Below the pieces are notes generated by a model, which searched no databases, had not been told where the DNA came from, and saw only the letters and a program-made list of their open reading frames with translations. From Butyriboletus loyo (Eukaryota; Basidiomycota; Agaricomycetes; Boletales; Boletaceae): a stretch of 64,000 nt of DNA. Below are positions 22,440 through 33,306 of this stretch, in pieces. The DNA lies in assembly GCA_038093515.1 (NCBI GenBank), contig JBBPSI010000004.1, positions 372,001 to 436,000 of the forward strand. The letters run 5' to 3'. Each line of letters starts with the position of its first letter. The stretch's first letter is position 1. The position numbers were made by a program, and so were the translations under genes.

Positions 22440-22994
22440 TGCGAGGGTAGCCGAAAGAAGGAAGATAAGTGGTTGGGACGATGGAAGAATAAGCGTGGGT
22501 CTATCGGACGAAAGGTGGAGGACGAAAGTTGGGGCGGAGTCGGGGAAGAGCTGCAGCTGCTTGCGTGGACGGGAAATTTCTTTGACCACGTCGTGAAGGG
22601 TTTATATCTGTGCGATGCTGGCCGGCTGTAGGATTGGACCGGGACCGCGCTCTATGATAAAGTCAGGTGCTAAAGGAGGACGCCCATTTTATGTGGCAGC
22701 GAACGTACAGCTGCGGAATACGGCTAGATGAACTTCGCCTCCTTTTGGCGAAACACAGTCCCTCCCGTACGGTGGTCCCCCAACCGAGTAGTGATCAGTT
22801 GCATCGATCTCGCCTTCTTTGAGCGTCCCTGTCCCACCGTCCATCCGTCCTGTCTGCGGACTTCGTATCTTGGGGAAAGACATGTTTGATGCCAACTCGG
22901 TTCACAAAGCCGGCTCGTTCCTTCCCCGGATGCTGTTGCTATTTAATAATAACCATTGGTATGGCTGTGCAAGTCCCTCCTCCATAACCTCCAT
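22440..22994. other. Shared divergent promoter of TRAPPC12 and EMC5
   Basis: About 555 bases between divergent start codons, or 405 if TRAPPC12 starts at 22589. No further gene was recognised. Open frames here lack family resemblance. Confidence 0.45.
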
Positions 22995-23537
22995 ATGTTC
23001 GGTCGGGTTTTTCTCGGGTTAGCAACTATCTCCTTGTTTCATGGTGCGTCCCGAGCCCCACATATTCATATTTCATCTGAATACGGTTTCACCACCCCTA
23101 CAGCCGCATATTCTGCATTCGAACGCAAGTCGACCCAACTAGCACTCGTTCTTCGTTTTCCTGAGCACTCGAACAGATTTGTCGCGTCTCAAAGCACTCG
23201 GAAAGCCTGAAGGGACCCTACCATCGAATGTGTGTTTCGCTTGCACAGTCTCATATGTCCTTTTCTGATCCTCGCCATCCGAAAGACCGTATATGAGACC
23301 GTCTTTGCACTCGTACTCGGAACCCTCGGTGCTTCTCTCAACGCTCCGCCCCTCAAGGATATCACTTGGGCCAGCGAAATGAAAAAGAGGTGGGTCCCAG
23401 ACCGCCGTGTTTAGAGCTACGACTCATCATCAGCGGCCTCCAGATCTATCGACGAGATGGACGCCCGCTTAGGTTTCGCAAACTATCACACTCGAGCAAA
23501 GTCATTTCTCGTGCCATCACCCTCAGGAAAACCATGA
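22995..23537 (+). CDS. EMC5: ER membrane protein complex subunit 5 (MMGT1-like)
   Basis: Subunit of the EMC insertase that places membrane proteins into the ER. Five exons give a small two-pass protein: MFGRVFLGLATISLFH, then AAYSAFE, then HLSRLKALGKPEGTLPSN, then TVYETVFALVLGTLGASLNA with PPLKDITWASEMKKR, and finally SIDEMDARLGFANYHTRAK. The first membrane segment is in exon 1 and the second in exon 4. The conserved block LKDITWASEMK identifies the fungal family. Exon 2 (23104-23124) has only 21 nt. The intron after it (23125-23176) begins GCAAGT and ends AG, so it is a GC..AG intron. Using a GT two codons later would cause a frameshift and an early stop. The gene is divergent to TRAPPC12. 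Confidence 0.87.
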
Positions 23538-23633
23538 CAGATCTTCACCATCATGTGTCGTGTGTGCCGTGATATCAGCGTGCTAAATACATGCTTCCGA
23601 TGCCAAACGTGGATGTGTGACTACAAGTAACGT

Positions 23634-25101
23634 TCAGTCGTCCTCATTGTCCTCGCCAGCTTTCTTCTTCTTCTTTTTCTTCTCTTTACGTGCTTTACGT
23701 TTCTCCGCCCTCTCATTAGCCTCGTCCATGGCCAGGAAATCACGTATGGAAGAGATAGCTGACGATTCAAGAGGTTTAAGACGTGTCTCTTCTGGTTCTT
23801 CCTCGGTTGCTGCTGTGTCGGGAATGGGTGGAGACATTTCTGGCGGAATAGAGTCGTGCCTAACCTCACGGTCAGGTTCGTCAAACCAGCCTTTGAAACC
23901 AACAGCGGGGGTAGGGGAGGTTGCCCCTTGGAGTGCAGATGCTGCTTCTGTTTCTTCAGCGTCACAGTCCTCGGACTCCTCGTCACCCTGGAAACCCTCG
24001 TAATCTCTGGCGTCGGCGAAGATGTCAAAGTCTTCGTCCATCAAAGTTGTGGGTTCTGGTTCTGGCAGCTTTTTGGGAGTCTTGGAAGGCGAAGGTTTTG
24101 TGGTGTCGCGTTCGTGAGTTGCGGCAGACGTTTCTTCAGCCGATTTGTTTGCTTGTCCAGACTGTACAGAAACACACTCGGTTTTCTGCTTTTTCTTCTT
24201 CATACCCTCCTTTTCCTCCTTGACTTTTCTCTTCTTCGACTTTTCCTCCGTTTGTCCAATTGGCCTGAATCCTATCGGTCTGAACTTTCCGTTCTTCTTC
24301 TTCTTGGCTGCCTCGAGAGCTAGTCCGTCATCCTCTAGTGACTTTTCGACAACTGGTTGATTAGCTGACCTATCTTCGGTCTGTTGTTTTGCCTTGAGAT
24401 CGCGGATGATGTCTTCCCGAGTGCGCTTCCTTGGTTCCGCAGGTTCAGATGTAGAGGTAGCTTCTGCAAATGCTTGTTCCAGGATTTCGTCATCCTCTGT
24501 AGAGGCGGCAACCCGAGCACGATTTTGTTCCAGGAGCGACATATCAAGGCCTTTTACCAAGATGGTGTGTTGGCTATCTCCACCAAGATATTTGCGCTGC
24601 TGCTCGATCTAAGAGCACTTCGATAAAGGCCGCACACAGTGAGAATGTAGATGAGAAACGCACAACATGCTTGTCCTCGTGTGCGGCTCGCTTTTCGAAA
24701 TCCTCCAGTACTGCCTCGACCTAAGACAAGGCATGAGACAACACGGTCAAGGACTGAAAAGGAGGAAGAGTACTTGAGCATAGTCGTTTCCGACTCCCTC
24801 TCTCCTCTCTGCGGCACGGTCGCGATATTTGCTCTCGCTCTTGTTTACCTTGCGAGGCTTAAACGCCGGCCCGGATGACGCAGAGGTCGTGCTAGAGGAG
24901 AAATGAGTATACTCGGGGAGAGGGAGATAATTGTGACGAACGCGCTCTGTCGTATGTTGTTTGCGGTGGTCGGAATTCCGCCTTGTTTGGCATTGGGTTG
25001 TGACTGCCGCGAGCTTCCCAGCAGGTTTCGGAACGCGTCCTGGCTCGACGATTCATCAACACGGGATGTTGTGAGATCGTTATAGGACGTACCTGGTCCA
25101 T
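23634..25101 (-). CDS. RED/IK-type spliceosomal protein
   Basis: Homologue of RED (IK), a B-complex spliceosome factor that works with SMU1. Exons on the minus strand: MDQ; then DAFRNLLGSSRQSQPNAKQG; after an intron, TTSASSGPAFKPRKVNKSES and KYRDRAAERREGVGNDYAQ; then VEAVLEDFEKRAAHEDKH; then IEQQRKYLGGDSQHTILVKG leading into LDMSLLEQNRARVAAS and DEEILEQAF-like sequence. This is the RED N-terminal domain in order. The C-terminal half is Lys/Glu-rich and disordered. It has FRPIGFRPIG, several KKKK runs, DEDFDIFADARDYEGF and the tail SIRDFLAMDEANERAEKRKA, followed by a poly-Lys stretch. The RS/RED dipeptide repeat that gave the animal protein its name is not seen. The gene is divergent to prolyl oligopeptidase, with 316 bp between starts. 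Confidence 0.82.
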
Positions 25102-25417
25102 GGTATCTGAACTCGTTCACAGCGTTGTTTGCTGATATTAGATCCAGAAGCTTTTGAACGCATTAGTCAGCTCTTGAAAGTGCCAGTCTTGGTTTCAATT
25201 CAGGGCACTCTTTGACTTGTATTTTCCCCAGCGTTCCGTGGTTCAAGGCAAAAGGAACGCCTAGGCTCTGCCGTTGCACTTCATTACTCTTTTTTTTTGA
25301 CCTCTATCTAGACAAGGCTTCCGCGCGACCGACTTGATTTCATTTCAGTTGGGTCAGTGGCCCAATTGCGTGCGCCGGGAGGACCATTGGCACCCCTGAT
25401 CTGATATAGGTCAAGAT
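25102..25417. other. Divergent promoter between RED and prolyl oligopeptidase genes
   Basis: 316 bases between start codons, with a run of nine T at about 25289-25297. No further gene was seen. Confidence 0.5.
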
Positions 25418-28400
25418 ATGTTCAAAGCCTATCGTCGTGCGTCGAATCCCATCACGCGTGGTACTAAGCTCTTAAGCTTCGCTCCTTTCCTTACACGGCC
25501 ACATCCACGACTTCTTTCTACACCCAGCCACATCCTTTCTCTCTCCCGCTCAACGGTCTCTCTCGCTCGCGCAATGACGCCGACACCATGGAATCCGAAC
25601 CAATACCCGCCCGCCCGCCGTTCCGATCATGTGGATGTGTACAAGAGCGAAAAACAAGGCCAAGTCCGTGTAGCCGATCCCTATCGGTGGCTCGAAGACC
25701 ACACCGACGAAACCGATGCGTGGACCTCTGCGCAGGACGCCTTCACTCGCACCTATCTCGATCAAAATACTGATCGCGCCAAATTGGAAAAAGAGATCAG
25801 AACAAACACAGATTACGAAAAGGTGCGATCAAGTGTGGCCATGTGCACGCCTTCGGCGCGATTGATCATCGTCATTCACAGTTCAGTGCGCCGGCTCTCA
25901 AGTACGATGGAAAGTGGTATTGGTACTATAACAGCGGCCTTCAAGCGCAGTCAGGTTTGTTGTTTCGGTGGGGGGATGTGCATTGCATTAACATCGTCCC
26001 CTGTCAGTGCTCTACCGGTCCATCGACGAAAAATTGCCAGAGTTTTCCAAGGACGGGGCAGCCAAGAGTGAAGTGTTCTTCGACCCCAACTTGCTATCAG
26101 AGGACGGAACCGCCGCCCTCGCTATCACCGCCTTCTCGCGCGACGGCAAATACTATGCCTACGGTATATCCCTGTCGGTAAGTGCCGATTCTCTAGTACC
26201 GGATTAACTTCACAGTTGACTAACCGTCATCGCCACTGATTGCAGGGTAGCGATTTTTGCACGATTTATGTTCGTGAGACCAGCAAACCGCTTGCAGTCG
26301 TTGACGGCAAGCGCGTGGACCACCACGAAAGTCGCCTCAGTGACGAGATCCGGTTTGTCAAGTTTTCGTCAATTTCGTGGACCCATGACTCCAAGGGATT
26401 CTTTTACCAAGTATGTGAACTTCTGATCGTACTCAGAGTCATTACCAGAGTCATGGTCTCGGACATGCTCGTGGACACGCCCCTGGGGGATCTGACGGAT
26501 CTGACCTCCTTCCTGACAGCGGTTCCCAGGCCGTGAATCCCATGGGCTTGCCACGGAAGACAAGGCAGGCACTGAAACGACTGGAGATAAGGACGCGATG
26601 CTTTACTACCATAGAGTCGGCACCCCACAATGTCAGTCTGTTCACACTCATTCACCGGTCAACTGATAAGCATGCCCGCGTTGTCGTTCGTCGGTTTATG
26701 CGGTTGCCACGTTTCGGGTTCCTAGCGCAGGACGTCTTGGTCATGAAAGACGCCGAAAATCGGGAGTGGATGTGGGGAACTTCCATATCGGAATTAGACG
26801 GGAGATATTTGTTCTTGAGTGTCTCCAGGGACACAGCTAGGGTGTGTACTTTCTCTCCGTCCTTCCGTCCCACTGCGTTATCCGAATTAATCGGCCGCGG
26901 ACGTACACAGAAAAATCTACTCTGGGTGGCGGACTTGCAGGAAAATGAGATCGATCAAAACATCAAGTGGGAGAAATTGATAGACGAGTTTGAGGCCGAG
27001 TACGATGTGTAAGTCAGCTTTCAGTATTTCCTACTGTCACCAACGCTTTTCCGCAGCATCGCAAACGACGAAACGAGGTTGTATCTTCGCACGAACCACA
27101 ATGCCCCAAAATACAAGGTCGTCACGATCGACCTCGCTGATCCCAGGCGCACACAAGTAGACTTGATCCCCGAAGAAAAGGATGCATCGTTGAGCGACAT
27201 AATAACAGTTGCCGAAGACAAATTCGCTCTCGTATACAAACGAAATGTCAGCTTGTTTGTTACTATCCCTGTTACGATATCCCCTGACGCTCCAAAACGT
27301 GTCAGGTCATTGACGAAATATACCTCTATTCCCTGACTGGCAAAAAGCTGACGCGCATTGCACCATCCTTCGTCGGAGCCGCCGAGGTGTTTGGTCGCCG
27401 TGCCCTCCTGGATGTCTTTGTTTCCATGACAGGCTTCACCAACCCTGGCATTATCGGACGCATTGATGTAAATGAATTCAATGCCACAGCGTCCCTGGAG
27501 TCTGCGTGGAGCATATACCGCACGACGGATGTAAAAGGTCTCCAGCCTGATGAATTCACTGCGGAACAAGTGTGGTATGAGTCCAAGGATGGGACCAGCG
27601 TTCCAATGTTCATCGTGAGGCACAAGAGCACCAAGACTGACGGTACTGCGCCGGCTATTCAGTACGGTGAGGTTTTCATCGTGTTTTCAGGGTTGATGGA
27701 CACTGATCGACGAGTGAGACAGGATACGGCGGGTTCAGCATCTCGATCAATCCAACTTTCAGCCCTTCAATTCTTACTTTTTTGAGGTCTTACGGCGCTG
27801 TCTTTGCCTTGCCAAACATTCGAGGAGGAGGCGAGTTTGGCGAAGAGTGGCATAACGCGGGAATCAGGGAGCATAAAGTCAGCCAGCGGTTTTCAACCAT
27901 CAAAAAATGGTGTTGACCATTCGTACAGATCAATGTCTTCAATGATTTCATTGCCGCCACGTAAGATTTGTATATTTTTTCCAAACAGCGCGTTGAATCG
28001 AGTTTCGAGATAGCGAATACTTGGTGAATAACAAAATCGCAGCCGCAGGGAAAGTCGCCATCAACGGAGGTTCTAATGGAGGAAAGCAGCCTCGCAATTG
28101 GTTTGATGATGATGTCCTGACCGCCATCCCACAGGCCTTTTGATCGGTGCTTGCGTCAACATTGCCCCACAAGGTACGTTTGGGGCTGGAGTCGCGGAAG
28201 TGGGGGTAATGGATTTACTCAAGGTACGTCGGTCCCCCCTACCGATTTCGTCAGACCTGACCAACACGCATTCTTCGAGTTTGCGGACTTCACAATCGGT
28301 AAATGGCACGTCGACATTTCCGACTATGAAGTGCTAACCCTTGTAATCACAGGCAAGGCTTGGACTGCGGACTATGGTGACCCGCATGACCCGCATGATT

Positions 28401-28852
28401 TTGATTTCATATATCCCATCTCGCCGGTTCATAGTGTACCGAAGGACAAAACGTTGCCGCCGCTGTTGTTGATGACCGCTGATCGTAAGTGTGACCGTCG
28501 TATGTCCTCGATCATGACTCACTGCCCCAATCGACTGAAGATGACGATCGTGTCGTCCCGCTACACTCTTTCAAGCTCGCCGCCACTCTCCAGCACACGC
28601 TACCTCACAATCCACACCCACTTCTCATACGTATAGACAAGAAGGCCGGGCATGGGGCCGGGAAGGCCACTGAGAAACGGTACGTGTGCGAAATCTACCT
28701 TGGTGACTCCGATTGGAGGGTCACACTGATTTAAACCGATAATCTAATCACTCACGATCGTACCCTGTTCTATTATCAGCATCCAAGATGCCGCGGATAA
28801 ATGGGGCTTTGTCGCCCAGTCTCTTGGATTGAAATGGCAGAATGAAATTTGA
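25418..28852 (+). CDS. Prolyl oligopeptidase (S9A serine peptidase)
   Basis: Cleaves small peptides after proline. The second Met at 25574 ([20 protein letters not shown]) matches the usual start. The upstream part from [15 protein letters not shown] is rich in Arg and Ser, without acidic residues, and resembles a mitochondrial presequence. About 15 short introns. The beta-propeller part includes [47 protein letters not shown] and [19 protein letters not shown]. The catalytic domain includes [20 protein letters not shown] and [21 protein letters not shown]. The nucleophile motif is GGSNGG, Asp lies in DDRVVPLHS and His in AGHGAGKAT. All three catalytic residues are present. The intron right after GGSNGG (28082-28134) starts GAAAGC rather than GT, although the frame is correct on both sides and reading through hits a stop. 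Either a rare GA..AG intron or a damaging mutation is possible. Confidence 0.88.
28082..28134 (+). other. Non-canonical GA..AG intron in prolyl oligopeptidase
   Basis: Upstream coding ends ATCAACGGAGGTTCTAATGG plus AG at 28081, and downstream coding resumes with GCCTTTTGATCGGTGCTTGC. Joining them gives [14 protein letters not shown], exactly as the family needs. The removed 53 nt has a normal length and a normal acceptor (ccacag) but begins ga instead of gt. No GT or GC donor keeps the frame. Retention leads to an in-frame TGA. Confidence 0.8.
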
Positions 28853-29057
28853 TTAGGATATTCACGCGCTAGTCCCTCTGCTGTGGGGCCCCAGTCAGAG
28901 CTGAGCCCCACAGGCCGAGAAGGACGTTTTTCCTATCACTAGACCTGTTCCGGGAATAGATGATTGGGCGAACTGGCAATAGCTGGCTGAGATTGATAGC
29001 GTCCACAACAACCTGAGCGAGGGTGCAAGGCGACCGACTTCTCCGTCTGCAATGTTG

Positions 29058-29894
29058 TTAAAGGGAGGGTTTGGGAGGAATGTCAGTTTTAAGGACGCGT
29101 GTAGCTTTCTGCCTTGGTACAGGAGCTGTGGATCCATCAACGTAATAAACGTTCGCGGGGCGAATAAGAATGCACGTAGGAGGACGGACCGTTTGTGTTC
29201 TCCGTGACGTAAAACTGTCGCAAGATGATAATCGCGTCTTCTCGCAGGTACCCGCCAGTAGCTTTGTACGAAGGGTGCACGGGGTGCTCGAGGCTGTGGA
29301 ATCGATCAATTTTGTTATCATATCAAATCTTATCCTGGTCCGCCCTCCCTCACCGTTCGTTCACTCCCAACACGCTTCCACACCCACCAAACTTGACGTT
29401 TTCGCATCCGTAGAATACTTGATGAACGCCTAGTTGACGCAGAGCCGATGCGCACATGATGCATGGCTCGACGGTCACGTAGAGCGTCGTGTTGGCGAGT
29501 GGATATCGAGCGGACGAAGACGGGGGTGTGAGTGACGTATCCTCGAGAATGAGATCGATAGCTTCGAGTTCTGCGTGTCTCGAAGCCTGTGCACAGAGCA
29601 CAGATATCAATTATATAAGAGCCCGCACCTTGCGGGGGAATGAAAGATGCGATGCATTGGAGCACGTACGTTCCGCAGCTGATTGGTTCTGTTGCGTGCC
29701 TTGGCTATGATAGCGCCGCCTCGAACGAAGACGCATCCGACGGGCACTTCGCCCGAAGCGAGTGCTTCTTCTGCCTGTCGAGTCTGAGCAGGAGATTCGA
29801 TTGGGTGGTTTTGGTGAACGGGCATTACCATGGCCATGGCCTCGCGCATCCATGTGAGATGGACGTGATCGTCTGTGTTGTCAGGTCGGGACAT
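29058..29894 (-). CDS. TAD2: tRNA-specific adenosine deaminase, Tad2-type
   Basis: Catalytic subunit of the heterodimer that converts adenosine-34 of tRNA anticodons to inosine. The gene starts [20 protein letters not shown]. Deaminase motifs are in order: [16 protein letters not shown], then after an intron the zinc/catalytic HAE ([12 protein letters not shown]), [20 protein letters not shown] with the PCxxC pair, and [17 protein letters not shown]. The third and fourth exons give [29 protein letters not shown] and [15 protein letters not shown], ending with stop at 29058. Introns are short GT..AG. The gene is divergent to the sterol acyltransferase, with 273 bp between starts. The catalytic motifs appear complete. 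Confidence 0.9.
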
Positions 29895-30167
29895 GTGTGG
29901 CGATGAGGCCGACGTCGCTCGGGTTTAGATAGATAAATCAGTGATAGTAACTTGTGTCCGCATCCGACCACACAAGCACCGCGAAGCTAAAAGAACAGAA
30001 CTAGCTAGTCACTCTAGCTCACTAAGCACGTGGCTTACAAAGTCGCGATGTAAATTATTTACTTGGCGCATCAAAGCGGCAATAAGTGCTTAGTGCCGCT
30101 CGGCAGTGCCTTGTCATCAACTTTCCCGCGTCCGACCGCATAATGTTTCCCTTTCTCCTCGACGATC

Positions 30168-32293
30168 ATGAAGCCTGCAAACACGAAGAGTTTAGACTAC
30201 TCCACCGAGGGTACACTCTATGTGTCAAAACCCTTTCGGTCAAAGTCTGCAAAGAGGCTCCGTGCTTTGATCACCTTCAAACCTCGCAAGTCCCACTTTG
30301 ACACGACCAACGAGTCATCAGGATCAAATGAGTTCAGAGTAGGCACCAATCTCGTACCTGCCGTCGACGTGACCATGCTGACAACGTCTCGCTAGGGGTT
30401 CTTCACGCTCTTCTGGATGTCTCTCTTCCTCTTCACTGTTCAGACTTTCGTTTCCTCCCTTGAAATAAACGGATATGCTTTGTCTTTCGCGTTTGCCACC
30501 ATGTTCTCTCGTGATGCCGTCGTCCTCGCACTATCCGATGCCGTCCTCGTCCTCGCTACTGCCATTTGTGTGCCATTTGCAAAGGCAACAAGCAAGGGTT
30601 GGATAAAGTTCTACTGGATAGGTGCTGTACTCCAACACACTTTCCAGACGTTCGTATTGGTCGCCGTCATCACGTGGACGTATCATCGGTAAGCACGCAT
30701 CCCGGTCCCCCATGGTATACTGAACGACATGTGAACAGACAGTGGCCATGGGTTCAATCCGGTTTTCTGACTTTGCATTCTCTGGTAATCATCATGAAAA
30801 TGCATTCCTATATCTCCGTCAACGGATATCTCCACGATATCTCTCAGCGCTCGCAACGAATCCTCGCTTATCTGCGTTCTCTCACAGAGGATCCATCAAT
30901 TGGAGGGTGGGACAAAGCGTTGCTCCATGCCAAGGCCCATCTCGAGTCAAATTCAAGCGAAACCTACTCGGAAGCTGGATCGGATTCGCAGATCATTGTA
31001 CAGGGCACAGAGGTTTTGATGCTGCGTTCAATTCCCGCCCCGCAGCCAGCAGACGCGCTTCGACAGAGGTTGACTGCTTTAAAGGGCGCTGTAGTCGAAC
31101 TTGGCTTGCCAGTTGTCGAAGATACCACTTCTGCCCCCAGTGGTCCTCCGACTCCTGATACATCCGGCATCGACCCACTTTCCTTGACACCGACACCACC
31201 ACCAGTATCGATACTTGTTCATCATCCATCTCAGGCTATTGCTTCTGTAGCTCACGAGTTCCTTGAACTCGATGCTGAACTCGTGTCTATCGGAATTGAA
31301 CGAGTGAGATACCCACATAATTTGACCTGGAAAAACTTCTGCACCTACATGTTGATTCCAACTCTTGTATACGAGTTGGAGTACCCTCGCACCGATCGGT
31401 AAGCTCTCTCATTGATCTTGCATGCGCCTGAACTAACCGTAGCTTTACATGACGTCCAGTATCCGCCCCGAATACGTTTTCGAGAAGACCGTGGCATTTA
31501 TGGGATCCTTCGCGCTCCTTTATACAGTAACAGAAAGCTTTATCATACCACTTACACCTTCCCCAGACCAATCATTCTTTCGCTCGTTACTGGATTTAGC
31601 CCTGCCGTTTATGATTTCTTATTTATTGCTTTTCTACATCATCTTCGGTGAGCTCCGATCGGAATCCTTTGGTTGGGTCACTCATATTTCGATCCGTGTG
31701 GCGAAGAGTGTATATGCAATGCGCTCGCTGAATTATCATAGTGAGTATTGCACAGGCTAAACTCTCCGGAGGTGTGAGCTCATCCACTTGATAGTTTCGC
31801 GGATCGGCAATTCTACGAGGACTGGGTACGGTTCCGATACACGACGCTCTCAAGAACATACTGAACTGACTTTTACCTCTCGTTTATAGTGGAACTCGAT
31901 CTCGTGGGACGAGTTCTCTCGTAAATGGAACAAGCCTGTCCACCAGTTTCTTCTTCGACATGTATACGCGTCGTCACTTGCCGCCTATCCGTCTCTCTCC
32001 CGTACAGGCGCGATGTTTGTCACGTTTTTGCTGAGCGCCGCACTTCATGAGTTGGTGATGGTTATCGTTACGCGGAAGCTGAGGTGAGTAGTTGATCGAT
32101 GTAGAATTGATGTTTACGGAGCTGAATTCGGGGTAGACTCTACTTGTTCTTCATGCAGCTTGTCCAGATCCCACTCATCATTGCCTCGCGCGCGCCAGCG
32201 CTCAAGCAGAACAGACTCATGGGCAACGTCGTGTTCTGGCTTGGTCTTTACGCGGGCTTCCCGCTGTTATGTGTGGCGTATGTCGCCTACTAA
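30168..32293 (+). CDS. ARE2: Sterol O-acyltransferase (MBOAT family)
   Basis: ER membrane enzyme that esterifies ergosterol with fatty acyl-CoA for storage in lipid droplets. The start is at 30168 (MKPANTKSLDYSTEGTLYVS). Multiple hydrophobic segments include SLFLFTVQTFVSSLEINGYA, FWIGAVLQ-like FYWIGAVLQHTFQTFVLVAV and FLTLHSLVIIMKMHSYISVN. A hydrophilic loop of about 150 aa with Ser/Pro stretches follows. Next comes the family block NLTWKNFCTYMLIPTLVYEL with EYPRTDRIRPEYVFEK. Later short exons give ECICNALAELSY, FADRQFYEDW and WNSISWDEFSRKWNKPVHQF. The active-site region LLSAALHELVM carries the conserved His. FYEDWWNS is the ACAT/ARE signature. The end is at 32291-32293. Confidence 0.9.
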
Positions 32294-33306
32294 GAAACTC
32301 TGGGGATATACCCCGATGTGAGAAGCCCTCCATAGATATAGCCATTATTTATGATCATAACCATGACTCGACGTTATGCACCCTTAGATAGATAGCTACT
32401 TTAATCGACAGCTAATGTATTAGTAGATGCATTTGACTCCCCTGCCGACTATCAAAATCGACTGTAATTCGTAGGCTGGCCTCATGCACGAGGCAATAAA
32501 TCCGAGTACAAATTTTCTGTTCGCGTGAATGAACGAAAAACAGGCCTGGTACGAAGCATGCATCCACGCTCGTGCGTAGTTTCTTTCTTCCTGTCCTCGT
32601 GCTGAGGTGGAGCATCAATTCATTTAGACTGACACGATCACGATTACAAAACATTTCTGGTTGACAGCTTCGTGCTTATTCGCCATTCGCACAGCGGAGT
32701 GCTCAGGTTCGCCTTGCCGTAATCAATACGTGAAGACCATTATTGTCACAAAACGCAGAGTACAATTCATCCTCCTTGCCTCTCTCATCCTGCCTCTTGA
32801 CGATTCATGTACACGCCTTCTTTTCAATCCTAGTACTTGTAATCAAACACAGCCTTGATAATGACGTTTGTTTTGTGATCGAACAAACATGGGCGGACAA
32901 GCAAACGGAGTTGAAACGTCAACCGTTGACGCTACCCGAATTAATTTTACATAATTGCTCTGTGAGATAGGCCCTCGTTTTATGGGTAAGCATCTGCTGC
33001 GGTCCATTGGGAACACCGTAACCGCTTCTATCCCAGCATGGTGTAAAAGAAATATCCTGGACATGAGACTTGGCCTACCCTGCTCATAGTACCCTGGTCT
33101 TTGACGGTTCCTACGTTTATGAGACGTTCAACTGCTACGATGACGTCCGCTGGAACTTGGCGAACGTGCAAGACTTATGTGTCATCTATACATACTAATT
33201 TGCTCATTCTGGGCCTATTACCTATCGCGTCCTTCTATTCGCTTCACTCAAATGGCCGCAGTACAAAAGGAAATTATCTCCTCGCCCCAGCGTTGGTCGT
33301 TGAGCA
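32294..33306. other. Intergenic region between sterol acyltransferase and MFS gene
   Basis: About 1 kb. Short open frames on both strands (32412-32654 minus, 32661-33310 plus) have no recognisable motif and show no splice pattern that joins them. It probably holds the 3' UTR and the MFS promoter. Confidence 0.45.

Noticed and set aside
29895..30167. Possible tRNA gene in the TAD2/ARE2 spacer
   Set aside because: No B-box-like ggttcga..cc sequence was found on either strand.
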